A program made the translations under genes and the position numbers. From positions 396,874 through 460,873 of the forward strand of contig NZ_JAFBEK010000001.1 in NCBI RefSeq assembly GCF_016908715.1: 64,000 bases of DNA, in the 5' to 3' direction. Numbering within the stretch: position 1 is the first letter of the stretch; the number at the start of each line of letters is the position of its first letter. Source of the DNA: Leuconostoc rapi. GTDB taxonomy: Bacteria > Bacillota > Bacilli > Lactobacillales > Lactobacillaceae. The notes beneath the pieces are model-generated. The model saw only the letters and a list, made by a program, of their open reading frames with translations. It searched no databases and was not told the origin of the DNA. Positions 38,932-48,027 of this stretch are shown piece after piece.

Positions 38932-40245
38932 ATGGTTAAACAGGAATATAATTATCAATATGAAGAACAGCGTGTTTTTTTCATGATTGATTCTAAGAGT
39001 TTTTATGCCAGTGTGGAAAGTGTCGAGTTTGGTTTGAATCCACTCCAATCAATTTTAGTGGTGATGTCTGAACAGGCTAATACAAATGGTGGTTTGGTGT
39101 TAGCTGCGTCACCAATGGCCAAGAAAAAACTCGGTGCAAGTAACGTGATGCGACAACGTGACTTGCCTAATGATAAAGATTTAATCATTACACATCCAAG
39201 AATGAATTTATATATCCAGGAAAATATCAGAATTAACACGATTTACCGAGAGTACACAGTAGAGAACGGGGTATTACCGTACTCAATTGATGAATCATTA
39301 TTAGATATGACGGACACTTGGGCTTTTTTTGGTGATTCACCAGAGGTCGTTTCTCGCCAAATCCAAGAGCGCGTACGTCAAGAAACCGGTATTTATTTAA
39401 CTGTAGGCATTGGCGACTCGCCAGTTTTAGCCAAAATTGCTTTAGATATTGAGGCCAAACATGCCAGTAACCTCACAGGCATATGGCACTATGATGATGT
39501 ACCAAAAAAATTGTGGCCAATGACACGGTTAAATGATATTTGGAGTATTGGGAAACGGACAGCGGTTAAACTGAATAATTTAGGAATTCATTCGATGTAT
39601 GATTTAGCGCACCAGGATCCTTACGTTTTTCGTTCGAAAATGGGCATTGTTGGTGAACAGTTGTATGCTTTATCCTGGGGTATTGATCGTTCTAATCTAA
39701 CTGATGTTGTCCTACCTAAAAGTCAATCTTATAGTAATTCACAGGTATTGCCACGTGATTATCATCGACGTGAGGAGATTGAAATAGTGATCCATGAAAT
39801 GGCTGATCAAGTGGCTAGCAGGATTCGATCTCATAAAAAGCAAGCTAGTTTAGTTAGCTTATTCATTGGTTATTCTTACGCCGAGTCTGCGAAGCAGGGC
39901 AGTCGTGGCTTTAGGAAACAACGACGTATTGATCCTACCAACGACACACATACATTGATGGCAATTATGACTGATCTCTTTGCACAAAATTGGCATGGTG
40001 AAGTGATTCGTCATATTGGCATTGATTATAGTGGCCTAGTCGATGATGTTGGTATACAATTAAATTTATTTAGTCCGCCAGAACAACAAATAAAGACAAT
40101 TAAGATTGATCAAGTAGTTGACCAACTACGCCAACGTTTTGGTACCACGGCAATTGTGCGTGCCATGTCTAAAGTAGACGGCGGTACAGCAATTAGCCGT
40201 GCCACACTAGTAGGTGGCCACAATGGTGGTAATAGTTATGACTGA
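38932..40245 (+). CDS. Y-family DNA polymerase, UmuC/UvrX type
   Basis: A 437-residue translesion polymerase. Catalytic carboxylates are in FFMIDSKSFYASVE (about residue 19) and LPYSIDESLLDMT (about 119-121). The helix-hairpin-helix region WSIGKRTAVKLNNLGIHSM and the little-finger domain follow. A perfect LexA box in the promoter shows SOS control. In Bacillus and lactobacilli such UmuC-like polymerases are paired with a YolD-like protein, as here. Confidence 0.92.
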   Translation: MVKQEYNYQYEEQRVFFMIDSKSFYASVESVEFGLNPLQSILVVMSEQANTNGGLVLAASPMAKKKLGASNVMRQRDLPNDKDLIITHPRMNLYIQENIRINTIYREYTVENGVLPYSIDESLLDMTDTWAFFGDSPEVVSRQIQERVRQETGIYLTVGIGDSPVLAKIALDIEAKHASNLTGIWHYDDVPKKLWPMTRLNDIWSIGKRTAVKLNNLGIHSMYDLAHQDPYVFRSKMGIVGEQLYALSWGIDRSNLTDVVLPKSQSYSNSQVLPRDYHRREEIEIVIHEMADQVASRIRSHKKQASLVSLFIGYSYAESAKQGSRGFRKQRRIDPTNDTHTLMAIMTDLFAQNWHGEVIRHIGIDYSGLVDDVGIQLNLFSPPEQQIKTIKIDQVVDQLRQRFGTTAIVRAMSKVDGGTAISRATLVGGHNGGNSYD

Positions 40246-40612
40246 TGAATTTAATGATATTGTCACTAACTTCTTTAAAAATGATTACCGTGAGCGCGGC
40301 AAAGTAAAATGGCATGGGTATTTCTTATCTGATCATACATCATCACTGAAACAAGAAGCGCATCAACGACATCATGTGACAAATAAATTGATGCGAATGC
40401 CTTTACCTGAAATTAAGTCACTTCTACAGTATGCCACTTTGCATTATGAAGTTGTGATCATACAGGAGGATTATGCAGACCAAACAAATCAGATGCTATC
40501 CAACATTGTTGGTCTAGTTGCTGGTTTTTCTGACCGTGGCATCATGATTGCTGGGGAACATATTTTATTTGAGAACATTCGTGCAGTGAGGTTAAAACAT
40601 GACGACAATTGA
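40238..40612 (+). CDS. YolD-like family protein
   Basis: About 124 residues. VKWHGYFLSDHTSSLKQEA near the N-terminus and DEFND... before it fit the YolD-like family, whose members follow UmuC-type polymerases and are thought to act as UmuD substitutes. The ATG at 40238 overlaps the polymerase stop by 8 nt and has GGTGGT upstream; a start at 40214 would add eight residues inside the polymerase gene. The function is inferred from this linkage. Confidence 0.78.
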   Translation: MTDEFNDIVTNFFKNDYRERGKVKWHGYFLSDHTSSLKQEAHQRHHVTNKLMRMPLPEIKSLLQYATLHYEVVIIQEDYADQTNQMLSNIVGLVAGFSDRGIMIAGEHILFENIRAVRLKHDDN

Positions 40613-40850
40613 TGATATGATTTTAGAAGTTCAAAAACGATTTACAAAAAAGCCCAATACGATTTACGAAGTTAAACTTGTCAGTCAAATCTATTCGGGT
40701 CAAGTTAATGTATATTTTCAATACTATAAAATTGGCTACGCCACGACGGCAGAACAAATCGCGCGACTAGATGGCACAATCTATCGAGATAAAATTCCTG
40801 AGATAGCAAAAAGAATTAGAACAGAAACGGGTTTAACAGTTAGAACTTAA
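40599..40850 (+). CDS. Small hypothetical protein in the SOS operon
   Basis: Not recognised. Eighty-three residues, mixed charge, no membrane segment; YEVKLVSQIYSGQVNVYFQYYKIGY looks like a beta-rich core and the C-terminus is a basic helix. It overlaps the YolD-like gene by 14 nt and has GTGAGG upstream, so it is almost certainly translated from the LexA-controlled message. It may be a third partner of the polymerase. Confidence 0.65.
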   Translation: MTTIDDMILEVQKRFTKKPNTIYEVKLVSQIYSGQVNVYFQYYKIGYATTAEQIARLDGTIYRDKIPEIAKRIRTETGLTVRT

Positions 40851-40921
40851 GATCCTATCAGAAGGATATATCATGAGTTTAAAAAATTTCAAAACCATTT
40901 AAATGGCTGTTGCTCGACATA

Positions 40922-41311
40922 TTATGAATCATTACGCAATCTATCTTTCGCAGACTTGGGTAAATTAAGCCAAACGAGTTCATATGATTTTTTAATCATT
41001 TTTTCAACTTCTGGGTCACTCAATTCTGTTGTGGTAAGTCTGATAGAATTCCAATGCTTTTTGTTCGTATGATAGCCAGGAATCACATCAGTGTAAAGCT
41101 CACGCATAATAATGTTGGCTTCTGGGTCACCCTTTAAAGTCAGTAAAGTGTTGTTGTCGGCTTGAGGTGACATAATGCCAAACATCTTACCGTCCAAATC
41201 GAAATAAAATGTTTCCCAGTCTATACGATAATATACTTTAGCATTTGGCAGTTGATTGCCAAAATTTTCAAAACGTTTCATTCTTAACAAAACTTCGTTT
41301 TGGGACAACAT
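40922..41311 (-). CDS. MmcQ/YjbR-like protein
   Basis: About 129 residues of the MmcQ/YjbR double-wing fold. The family marks are KMFGIMSPQADN, the middle LTLKGDPEANIIMRE and, most diagnostic, PGYHTNKKHWNSIRL (about 79-93), followed by the C-terminal SYELVWLNLPK. Function of the family is unknown. The ATG at 41311 has GGAG 5 nt upstream; a TTG at 41332 is an alternative start. Confidence 0.8.
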   Translation of the reverse strand: MLSQNEVLLRMKRFENFGNQLPNAKVYYRIDWETFYFDLDGKMFGIMSPQADNNTLLTLKGDPEANIIMRELYTDVIPGYHTNKKHWNSIRLTTTELSDPEVEKMIKKSYELVWLNLPKSAKDRLRNDS

Positions 41312-41504
41312 GATGACTCCAATCGTATTCAAAGGTAACTTTATTATATCAAAAAGGTTCTTGTGTCCACTATTAATAGTTATGCCAGTTTTTTAAGTTT
41401 TAAAATAGGCCGCATATATATTCTGATTGCAACATTTAATTCATTTTAAAAGTTTTTATCAATTTATTTTGGCACTGCAAATTTTACTCATAATAGTACC
41501 TTAA

Positions 41505-41831
41505 TTAAGGATTCGGTAATGAATGTTTTCCCCAATCATTGAGTTCTAAAAGTAATGGGAGTAACGCTTTAGACTTGTTGGTTAAATGGTATTCTGAATG
41601 GAAAGGTGCCTTGCTTCCAGTTAACTTTTTTGAAATAAGACCATCAGATAACAAGGTATTTAGTGAGCGAATCAACATCATGTTAGTGATTTCGGGGATT
41701 TGCTTTTTTAGTTGATTAAAACCAATCCCTTCATTTTTAGAAATAATCCAAAATAAATTAAGACGCCATTTACCAGAAAAAGTATCCATTATTTTTGTGA
41801 TGCCACATGACCATTTGTCAGTTGATTGCAT
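41505..41831 (-). CDS. HxlR-family transcriptional regulator
   Basis: A 108-residue winged-helix regulator. The N-terminal CGITKIMDTFSGKWRLNLFW (residues 9-28) is the HxlR signature with its conserved cysteine, which in several relatives senses electrophiles. EITNMMLIRSLNTLLSDGLI forms the recognition region. It is divergent from a nitroreductase at 41926, the usual pairing, so it probably regulates that gene. Confidence 0.88.
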   Translation of the reverse strand: MQSTDKWSCGITKIMDTFSGKWRLNLFWIISKNEGIGFNQLKKQIPEITNMMLIRSLNTLLSDGLISKKLTGSKAPFHSEYHLTNKSKALLPLLLELNDWGKHSLPNP

Positions 41832-41925
41832 GTTTAAAATATCTCCTAAGTAACAAAATTGTGCCTACTAGTTCATCTTTATGCTATTGATTATACTTGT
41901 TTTACATAGAAAAAAGAGGGTAAAC

Positions 41926-42534
41926 ATGAATTTTTTAGAAAAACTAGACGCAAGAAGATCTATCAGACATTTTGATCGTGCCTATACGATTAGTGATGAA
42001 AACATTATAGAGATACTAAATCATGCTGCTAATGCACCTTCAAGTAATAATGCACAACCATGGAAAGTTGTAGTCATCAAAAACAAGAAATTATTAGTTG
42101 AACTTCAAAAACTGTCTTTTAACCAAGAACAAGTTGGACAGGCCTCTGCAGTATTTCTTATTTTAGGGGATAAACGCGACTATGATACGAATCGTTTGAT
42201 ACAATCAAGCATCAAATATAACTTGATTCAAGAATCAGAAATTAATAATAAAAAACAAAGGATTAACACCTATTATTCTTTGCATCCCGAAGATAAAGAA
42301 TCAGTTGGTCTTCGTTTTGATGTTGGTTTATTTAGTATGAATTTAATGCATGTTTTACGAGCATTTGGTTATGATTCGGTACCAATGAGAGGGGTCAATT
42401 TTGCCGAAATATTGAAAGTACTTAAACTGCCTGAAGAGTGGGAGCCTATTCTTTTACTACCTGTTGGAAAGGCAGTTACAACGGGTCATTCACATAAACG
42501 AGAATCTGCTGAAAAATTTACAACAATTATTTAA
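41926..42534 (+). CDS. Nitroreductase-family flavoprotein
   Basis: A 202-residue FMN-dependent NAD(P)H oxidoreductase. RRSIRHFDRAYTI (residues 9-21) and AANAPSSNNAQPWKVVVI (about 33-50) are the FMN phosphate- and ring-binding boxes; the C-terminal LPVGKAVTTGHSHKR is also typical. AAAAAGAGGG is the ribosome binding site of the ATG at 41926; the longer frame is a spurious extension. It likely reduces nitro- or quinone-type compounds under HxlR control. Confidence 0.88.
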   Translation: MNFLEKLDARRSIRHFDRAYTISDENIIEILNHAANAPSSNNAQPWKVVVIKNKKLLVELQKLSFNQEQVGQASAVFLILGDKRDYDTNRLIQSSIKYNLIQESEINNKKQRINTYYSLHPEDKESVGLRFDVGLFSMNLMHVLRAFGYDSVPMRGVNFAEILKVLKLPEEWEPILLLPVGKAVTTGHSHKRESAEKFTTII

Positions 42535-42733
42535 TTAAAGCCGATATGGGATAAGGTTATATCATTAAGTATTTTAGCATTAATTAACGGTCGTTTAGTA
42601 AAACATACAAGATGACAGTGTCTTCATGAGATGATAAACTAGACTTAGGTTTTGATCTTTTACGGTTATTTAAGACAAGTATCTGTTATTCAAATCTTTA
42701 TAATTGCTCATATCATTAAAGGAGAAAATAAAA

Positions 42734-43585
42734 ATGGTTGAAGTGTATGTTGCGAGTGCTTTTAGCAAAGATAATGCCGGTGGAAATAAAGCGGGATTAG
42801 TTTTTGATAGGCCTGATTTGAGTTCAGTTCAAAAAATGGCAATTGCTAAAGAACTGGGCTATGCTGAGACTGCTTTTATAACAGAATCAAGTGAAGCCGA
42901 TTTTCGTTTAGAATATTTTACACCTACTGAAGAAGTCCCTCTTTGTGGACATGCGACAATAGGTACTTTTGCAATTTTAAAGTTGTTGGGTAAACTATCT
43001 AAAAGTAACTATACAATAGAAACAAAATCTGGTGTACTTTCTATAAGAGTTGACTCAAATGGTATGGTATTCATGGAACAAAATAAACCAACATTTTTTA
43101 ATGAAGTAGCATTAAAGTCATTTAATGACTGCTTAGATATTAATTTAATAAATGATAAGCTACCGATTCAAGTTGTTTCTACAGGCTTAAAAGACATTTT
43201 ATTGCCAGTAAAATCAACTAGGGATTTACAGCAATTAAGGCCAGATTTTAATGTTATGACCAAATTAAGCAAAGAACAAAACGTTGTTGGGGTCCATGCT
43301 TTTGCGCTAGAAAAAACAGAAAATAATGTTACGGCAATTTGTAGAAACTTTGCACCACTTTACGATATTGATGAAGAGTCAGCCACAGGAACTTCTAACT
43401 GCGCATTAGCTTGCTACTTATTTAAATATGTTGAAAAAAGATCACAATATATTTTTGAACAAGGTTATAATCTCAATAGTCCCTCTAGAATTGTTGTTAA
43501 TTTGACAACGCATGATGACACGATTGATTCAGTATTTGTCGGCGGCTATGGGTATTTAGTTGAAAAAAAGACATTATTGGTTTAA
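42734..43585 (+). CDS. PhzF-family isomerase-like protein
   Basis: A 283-residue diaminopimelate-epimerase-fold protein. The catalytic glutamate of PhzF is in LGYAETAFI (about residue 45), with EVPLCGHATIGTFAIL (about 70-85) and SATGTSNCALACYL in the second domain. Many homologues are of unknown function; only PhzF itself acts in phenazine synthesis, and no phenazine genes are present. AAAGGAG lies upstream of the ATG at 42734. It precedes a PLP enzyme and an acyltransferase. Confidence 0.87.
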   Translation: MVEVYVASAFSKDNAGGNKAGLVFDRPDLSSVQKMAIAKELGYAETAFITESSEADFRLEYFTPTEEVPLCGHATIGTFAILKLLGKLSKSNYTIETKSGVLSIRVDSNGMVFMEQNKPTFFNEVALKSFNDCLDINLINDKLPIQVVSTGLKDILLPVKSTRDLQQLRPDFNVMTKLSKEQNVVGVHAFALEKTENNVTAICRNFAPLYDIDEESATGTSNCALACYLFKYVEKRSQYIFEQGYNLNSPSRIVVNLTTHDDTIDSVFVGGYGYLVEKKTLLV

Positions 43586-43654
43586 GTTGCTCAATATATT
43601 TTAACTGCTGCAAAATCAAAAAACTAAGCAGTTGGAAAGGCAAAATAAGTAACA

Positions 43655-44701
43655 ATGGATATGATGTCATCAACATTTAAAAAGTACAATGATATTAATG
43701 ACTTTTCGATTAACACAAATCCTCTGGGTGTGCCGAAGGCTGTCTTAGACAATGCAGAAAAAATAATTAAATTAGGTCATTATTATCCTGATCCGACGTG
43801 TTGGGCGTTACGAAAAGAATTAGCAAAGCAGTATCAACTTAATTCTGAGAATATCATGTGTGGAAATGGTACTAATGATTTAATTTATCGTATAATAACA
43901 GCTTTAAATCCACGAAAATCATTAATAGTTACGCCAACATATGAAGAATATGAAAAATTGTTGTTGATGCATGGGTCTAAGATAGACCACTACCATCTAA
44001 ACATAAATCAAGGTAATGATTATAATCTCGACAAAGTAATAGAAAAAATAAATTCTGATTTGGATATCATGGTTATCTGCAATCCCAATAACCCAACAGG
44101 AACTATTTTTTCAATATTGGATCTTGGAAAAATAATTTCTTATTGTCAAAAACATCATGTGTATGTCGTCATTGATGAAAGTTTTATCGCATTTTTGAAT
44201 AATTGGCAACAAATTACTGTCAAAGGTATGGTTAATCATTTTGATAATCTGATCGTTATTGATGGTTTTACAAAGTTTTTTGCTTTAGCAGGTTTTCGTG
44301 TCGGTTTTGCCATGAGCAGTAATCAGCATCTTTTCAATAAAATGTCAACTATAGGTCCTGAATACAATGTAGCCACTGTGTCACAAATTGCTGCACGATT
44401 AGCCTTGCACGATAATGATTATATTGAAAATACCTATCACATATTAAAAGAAGAACAGCAATTTTTGAAATCGCAAATGAAGAAATTGCCAATAAGGTTG
44501 ATTGGATTATCAGCCAACTTTATCTTATTCTATTCTGAAAAAGAAAACTTGCGTGAAAATTTATTAAAATTAAAAATCAAGACTAGGGATTGTTCACAAT
44601 TTGTTGGTTTAAATAATCATTATCATCGTGTAGCGATTAAAACTCATAAAGATAATGAAAAATTAATTCTAGCTTTAAAACAAGTTTTCAGTAATCAATG
44701 A
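43655..44701 (+). CDS. Class I/II PLP-dependent aminotransferase (HisC/CobD-like)
   Basis: A 348-residue fold-type I PLP enzyme. Marks: FSINTNPLGVPKAVL near the N-terminus as in CobD/HisC, MCGNGTNDLIYRI (cofactor phosphate), VICNPNNPTGTIF (about 144-156), VVIDESFIAF and the Schiff-base lysine in DGFTKFFALAGFRVGF. Neither histidine nor cobalamin genes accompany it, so its amino donor and product are unknown. It stands between PhzF- and acetyltransferase-type genes, perhaps in one small pathway. Confidence 0.85.
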   Translation: MDMMSSTFKKYNDINDFSINTNPLGVPKAVLDNAEKIIKLGHYYPDPTCWALRKELAKQYQLNSENIMCGNGTNDLIYRIITALNPRKSLIVTPTYEEYEKLLLMHGSKIDHYHLNINQGNDYNLDKVIEKINSDLDIMVICNPNNPTGTIFSILDLGKIISYCQKHHVYVVIDESFIAFLNNWQQITVKGMVNHFDNLIVIDGFTKFFALAGFRVGFAMSSNQHLFNKMSTIGPEYNVATVSQIAARLALHDNDYIENTYHILKEEQQFLKSQMKKLPIRLIGLSANFILFYSEKENLRENLLKLKIKTRDCSQFVGLNNHYHRVAIKTHKDNEKLILALKQVFSNQ

Positions 44702-44776
44702 AAAGCACAAACTTAAAGTGAAGAGAACTCGGTTACTTGTACAGAATGAATTTCTTAATTAATAGAGGTAGACACA

Positions 44777-45406
44777 ATGTCATCACAAAAAGAAAAAATG
44801 CTAAATGGTCAACTATACATCGGAAATGATCCTGAATTGAAAAATTTGAGTCGTCGTGGTCGACAACTAGTAGATCAATATAATAGTTCTCTTCATTTTA
44901 AGGAAAAAGAAACACTACTTTTGCTTCCCAAAATCTTTAAATCAATCGGACGTGCTTCTTATATTGAAAAAGATTTATATGTAGATTATGGATCAAATAC
45001 CAGTATTGGAGACAATTTTTATGCTAATACGAGATTAGTCCTTTTAGATGTTGCTGAAATTAACATCGCGAACAATGTGCTGTTTGGCCCAAATGTTAGC
45101 TTATTAACTGCTGGCCATCCAATTGACATGGAAATCAGAAATGAAGGATTAGAGTATGGGTTACCTATTACTATCCAAGATAACGTATGGCTTGGCGGAA
45201 ATGTTGTCGTTAACCCTGGGGTTACTATCGGAACCAATTCAGTTGTTGGATCCGGAGCAGTTGTTACTAAAAGCATACCATCAAATAGTATAGCAGTTGG
45301 CAATCCCGCCAAAGTATTAAGAAAAATAGATGAGCATGACCGAGTATTATGGCGCGAAAAAAGAGAAGCATATTATAGCGACATGAGAGCAGAAAAAAAT
45401 GGCTAA
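44777..45406 (+). CDS. Hexapeptide-repeat O-acetyltransferase (LacA/Maa-like)
   Basis: A 209-residue left-handed beta-helix acetyltransferase of the maltose/galactoside acetyltransferase type. KMLNGQLYIGNDPELKNLSR is the Maa-type N-terminus; hexapeptide repeats run from about 60 to 190; the catalytic histidine is in LTAGHPIDMEIR (about 115); the C-terminus has AVGNPAKVLRKI. Probable acceptor is a sugar hydroxyl. AGAGGT lies 8 nt before the ATG. Confidence 0.9.
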   Translation: MSSQKEKMLNGQLYIGNDPELKNLSRRGRQLVDQYNSSLHFKEKETLLLLPKIFKSIGRASYIEKDLYVDYGSNTSIGDNFYANTRLVLLDVAEINIANNVLFGPNVSLLTAGHPIDMEIRNEGLEYGLPITIQDNVWLGGNVVVNPGVTIGTNSVVGSGAVVTKSIPSNSIAVGNPAKVLRKIDEHDRVLWREKREAYYSDMRAEKNG

Positions 45407-45539
45407 ATAAAGAAGAACGTGGTTGCAGGTCAGGAAACTAAACAAGCCAACACCGTCATTTTGAAACTAAAAGCTATTGACTTTAATCATCTGACGTTGT
45501 AATATTACGTATAACGATTTTTAGAGCAAAACAAATTGA

Positions 45540-45823
45540 ACAGGAAAGTAACAGTTTATCAAAGCCAAGAAAGCTAACGGGTAATGTGAGTTAGCGTGCG
45601 TGCAATTGTGAAAATGACCTGTGATTGGTGTATACGAATCGGTTTACCGTTTAGTTTACAACGACTTGGCCCCCGTTAACGGGCACACCATTCGGCTAGG
45701 ATCATTTCCCAATGCCCGATGGTTAGTGAGCAACTATTTGGTAACAAGTAGTCCCAACTCAGAATGGTATCGCGCTTATGGTAAGCCGCTTCTGTATTTT
45801 TAAAGTACAGAAGCGGCTTTTTT
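45540..45823 (+). promoter_or_regulatory. T-box riboswitch leader, methionine specifier
   Basis: ACAGG (45540-45544) pairs with CCTGT (45618-45622) to close stem I. GAAAGTAA just inside resembles the stem I internal-loop motif. Before the 3' strand the loop GTGAAAATGACC offers the codon ATG (45614-45616) followed by A, as expected for a specifier reading Met. The T-box core TGGTATCGCG (45765-45774, consensus TGGNACCGCG) is followed by the terminator at 45783. Uncharged tRNA-Met would turn on the MetQ-like gene. Confidence 0.85.
45783..45823 (+). terminator. T-box-controlled terminator
   Basis: AAGCCGCTTCTGTA and TACAGAAGCGGCTT pair perfectly over a 13-nt loop, followed by TTTT, directly after the T-box core. 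Confidence 0.93.
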
Positions 45824-45903
45824 GATTGAAAAAACGAGGCTTGTTCATCAACGTTCTAAAAATTAGGTATCATTATTAGAAGAAAAAAGGAGACATACGT
45901 ATC

Positions 45904-46752
45904 ATGGGTAAAACAACTAAATGGCTTGTTGGTGGTGTGGCTGTCGTCGCTATCGCCGGCATTGCCTACGCAAGCTTTGGACCACATGCAGTCGACAAAA
46001 AGAAAGAAACACTAACTGTTGGTATCATGGCAGGTGATAAACGTACTGATGAACAGTGGAAAATCATTAAAAGTAACGCTCAAAAGGAAGGGTTAACTCT
46101 AAAAATTAAGACGTTCACCGATTATACGCAACCCAATGCTGCGCTATCATCAGGTGATATTGATGCTAATGCATTCCAGCATTATATTTTTTTGAATGAC
46201 TGGAATAAGAGCCACAAGTCTAATATTATTCCGGTTGGCCAAACAATATTAGTTGCCGGACGTCTATATTCAGATAAGCATAAAGCAATTAAAGATATTC
46301 CGCAAAATGGTATCGTTAGTATTTCAAATAGTAAGATTACCCAAGGGAGATCACTATTAGTATTAGAATCTGCTGGTTTAATTAAGTTATCAGACAAGGT
46401 GAAAGATCCAACTATAAAAGATATTACTGAGAATAAGAAGAATTTGCAATTTAAGCAATTAGCTACTGATCAGTTAGTAAGAACTTTGCCAGAGGTTGAC
46501 TTGTCGTCAATTGACCCTAGTTTTATAGTAGGATCAGGCCGTTCCATCAAATCCGCTATTTATGTCCAACCTGTTGACAAAAGCACACACGGCGGTATTA
46601 ATATTATTGCCACCACAAAAAACAAGAAAAATAGTTCTGCTATTAAAAAATTTGTAAAAGCCTATCAATCAAATAACGTAGCAAACTATATTGATAACAA
46701 AAGCGGTACAGGGGAAATTGCAGTATGGAAAGGTGCACCAAAAGCACAATAA
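45904..46752 (+). CDS. MetQ/NlpA-family methionine-binding protein
   Basis: A 282-residue NlpA-family binding protein. LTVGIMAGDKRTDEQWKII and DANAFQHYIFLNDWNK correspond to MetQ ligand-cleft segments. The Met-specific T-box upstream gives independent evidence that it serves methionine uptake. As in the paralogue at 48, the hydrophobic N-terminus (KWLVGGVAVVAIAGIAYASF) has no lipobox cysteine, so anchoring must be by an uncleaved helix. No MetN or MetI gene adjoins. AAAAGGAGA is the ribosome binding site. Confidence 0.9.
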   Translation: MGKTTKWLVGGVAVVAIAGIAYASFGPHAVDKKKETLTVGIMAGDKRTDEQWKIIKSNAQKEGLTLKIKTFTDYTQPNAALSSGDIDANAFQHYIFLNDWNKSHKSNIIPVGQTILVAGRLYSDKHKAIKDIPQNGIVSISNSKITQGRSLLVLESAGLIKLSDKVKDPTIKDITENKKNLQFKQLATDQLVRTLPEVDLSSIDPSFIVGSGRSIKSAIYVQPVDKSTHGGINIIATTKNKKNSSAIKKFVKAYQSNNVANYIDNKSGTGEIAVWKGAPKAQ

Positions 46753-46855
46753 CGTTTCCCATATCTCTAGATCATTTTATCTCCTAATTGTGAGTAAAAT
46801 AATCGACTATAGTTATAGTCGCTAGAACATAACCATAACATTTAAATTGTAATGT

Positions 46856-46890
46856 GCCTTGTCATGTTATTGTCTGATGAGGCGTTTTTT
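46856..46890 (+). terminator. Terminator after the T-box-controlled gene
   Basis: GCCTTGTCA and TGATGAGGC pair (two wobbles) over a 10-nt loop, followed by GTTTTTT. A separate dyad CGACTATA-GT-TATAGTCG lies upstream at 46804-46821. Confidence 0.8.
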
Positions 46891-47023
46891 GTGTATAAAG
46901 ATTATGATCCAGGTGGTGTTTAAATTTGAAAAGTCAAAATTAAAAATGGCTAGTTACAAATTGACAGTGTATGGCTATTATTGCTAAGATTAGGATTATC
47001 ACATTGTTGGGAGATTTCAATTA

Positions 47024-47938
47024 ATGCAAGTCAATAAAAGAAAACCTGGATTAGGACTGTTATTAGCGTTTTTAAGTCCTTTTTTATGGGCAGTTTCTGG
47101 TATCGTTGCCGAAGATTTATTTTTACACGCTAATATCACCGTTAATTGGCTAGTTACGCTGCGTATGTTAGTATCAGGATTATTAATTTTACTCTATGCA
47201 GGCATTAAACAGCAAAAGAGATTCGCTATTTTTCATAACGTGAAAGATTGTCTTCAACTGATTATATTTACTGTCTTTGGTATGACCGCTTTACAATTTA
47301 CGTTTTTCAAAGCAGTGGCTACTGGTAATGCTGCAACTGCGACGGTATTACAATATTTAGCACCTATATTAATCATCATTTTCTTATCAATTATGACCCG
47401 TAAATTTCCAAGCAGAGCTGATGCGATTTCGGTGGTTCTAGCCGTAATAGGGACAGTACTTATTGTGACACAAGGACATTTCAATTCACTAAATGTCCCT
47501 CTAATTGCCGTTTTCTGGGGTGTGATGGTTGCTTTTAGTGATGTCGTATATACATTGCTACCGCATCAATTAATTGGTAAATATGGCGCCTTAACCATTG
47601 TAGGGTGGTCTATGTTGATTGGTGGACTCATCATGAACTTTTTATTTCAGCCGTGGGGAAGTTCTCCTAAACTAAATACTATTATTATTATTGAATTACT
47701 AATAGTCATAGTCTTTGGAACTATGTTTGCTTACTTATTTTATTTGCAAAGTTTACAATATATTGAACCAACTACTGTGAGTGTCCTAGGTGCTGTGGAA
47801 CCGCTGTCTTCTGCCATTTTAAGTGTGTTATTTTTGAACATCTCATTTAATTTGACCGGCATAATAGGCTTTATATTAGTTATTGGTGTTACTTTTTTGC
47901 AGTATTGGTCGGTAAAAAAAATATCGAAAATATATTAA
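47024..47938 (+). CDS. EamA/DMT-family transporter
   Basis: A 304-residue ten-helix drug/metabolite transporter. Two EamA repeats are seen (residues about 10-145 and 160-300); the first contains FGMTALQFTFFKAVATGNAATATVLQYLAPILII and the second VSVLGAVEPLSSAILSVLFL, the usual repeat ends. Substrate unknown; amino-acid or metabolite export is common in the family. TTGGGAGAT precedes the ATG. Transcribed alone. Confidence 0.88.
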   Translation: MQVNKRKPGLGLLLAFLSPFLWAVSGIVAEDLFLHANITVNWLVTLRMLVSGLLILLYAGIKQQKRFAIFHNVKDCLQLIIFTVFGMTALQFTFFKAVATGNAATATVLQYLAPILIIIFLSIMTRKFPSRADAISVVLAVIGTVLIVTQGHFNSLNVPLIAVFWGVMVAFSDVVYTLLPHQLIGKYGALTIVGWSMLIGGLIMNFLFQPWGSSPKLNTIIIIELLIVIVFGTMFAYLFYLQSLQYIEPTTVSVLGAVEPLSSAILSVLFLNISFNLTGIIGFILVIGVTFLQYWSVKKISKIY

Positions 47939-48027
47939 CTCAGCTATTAGTGGCACATTCAACCTGTTTTATTAATTGTTGACAATCTAATTTAAGGGGC
48001 TACTATATACCATAGTAGGAGGAAACT

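Noticed and set aside
40873..40902. Nine-codon frame (MSLKNFKTI) with a good ribosome binding site after the SOS operon
   Set aside because: Too short to judge; no family resemblance and no conservation evidence.
45621..45803. A 60-codon open frame upstream of the MetQ-like gene
   Set aside because: It lies wholly within the T-box leader and ends inside the terminator; its sequence is explained by RNA structure.
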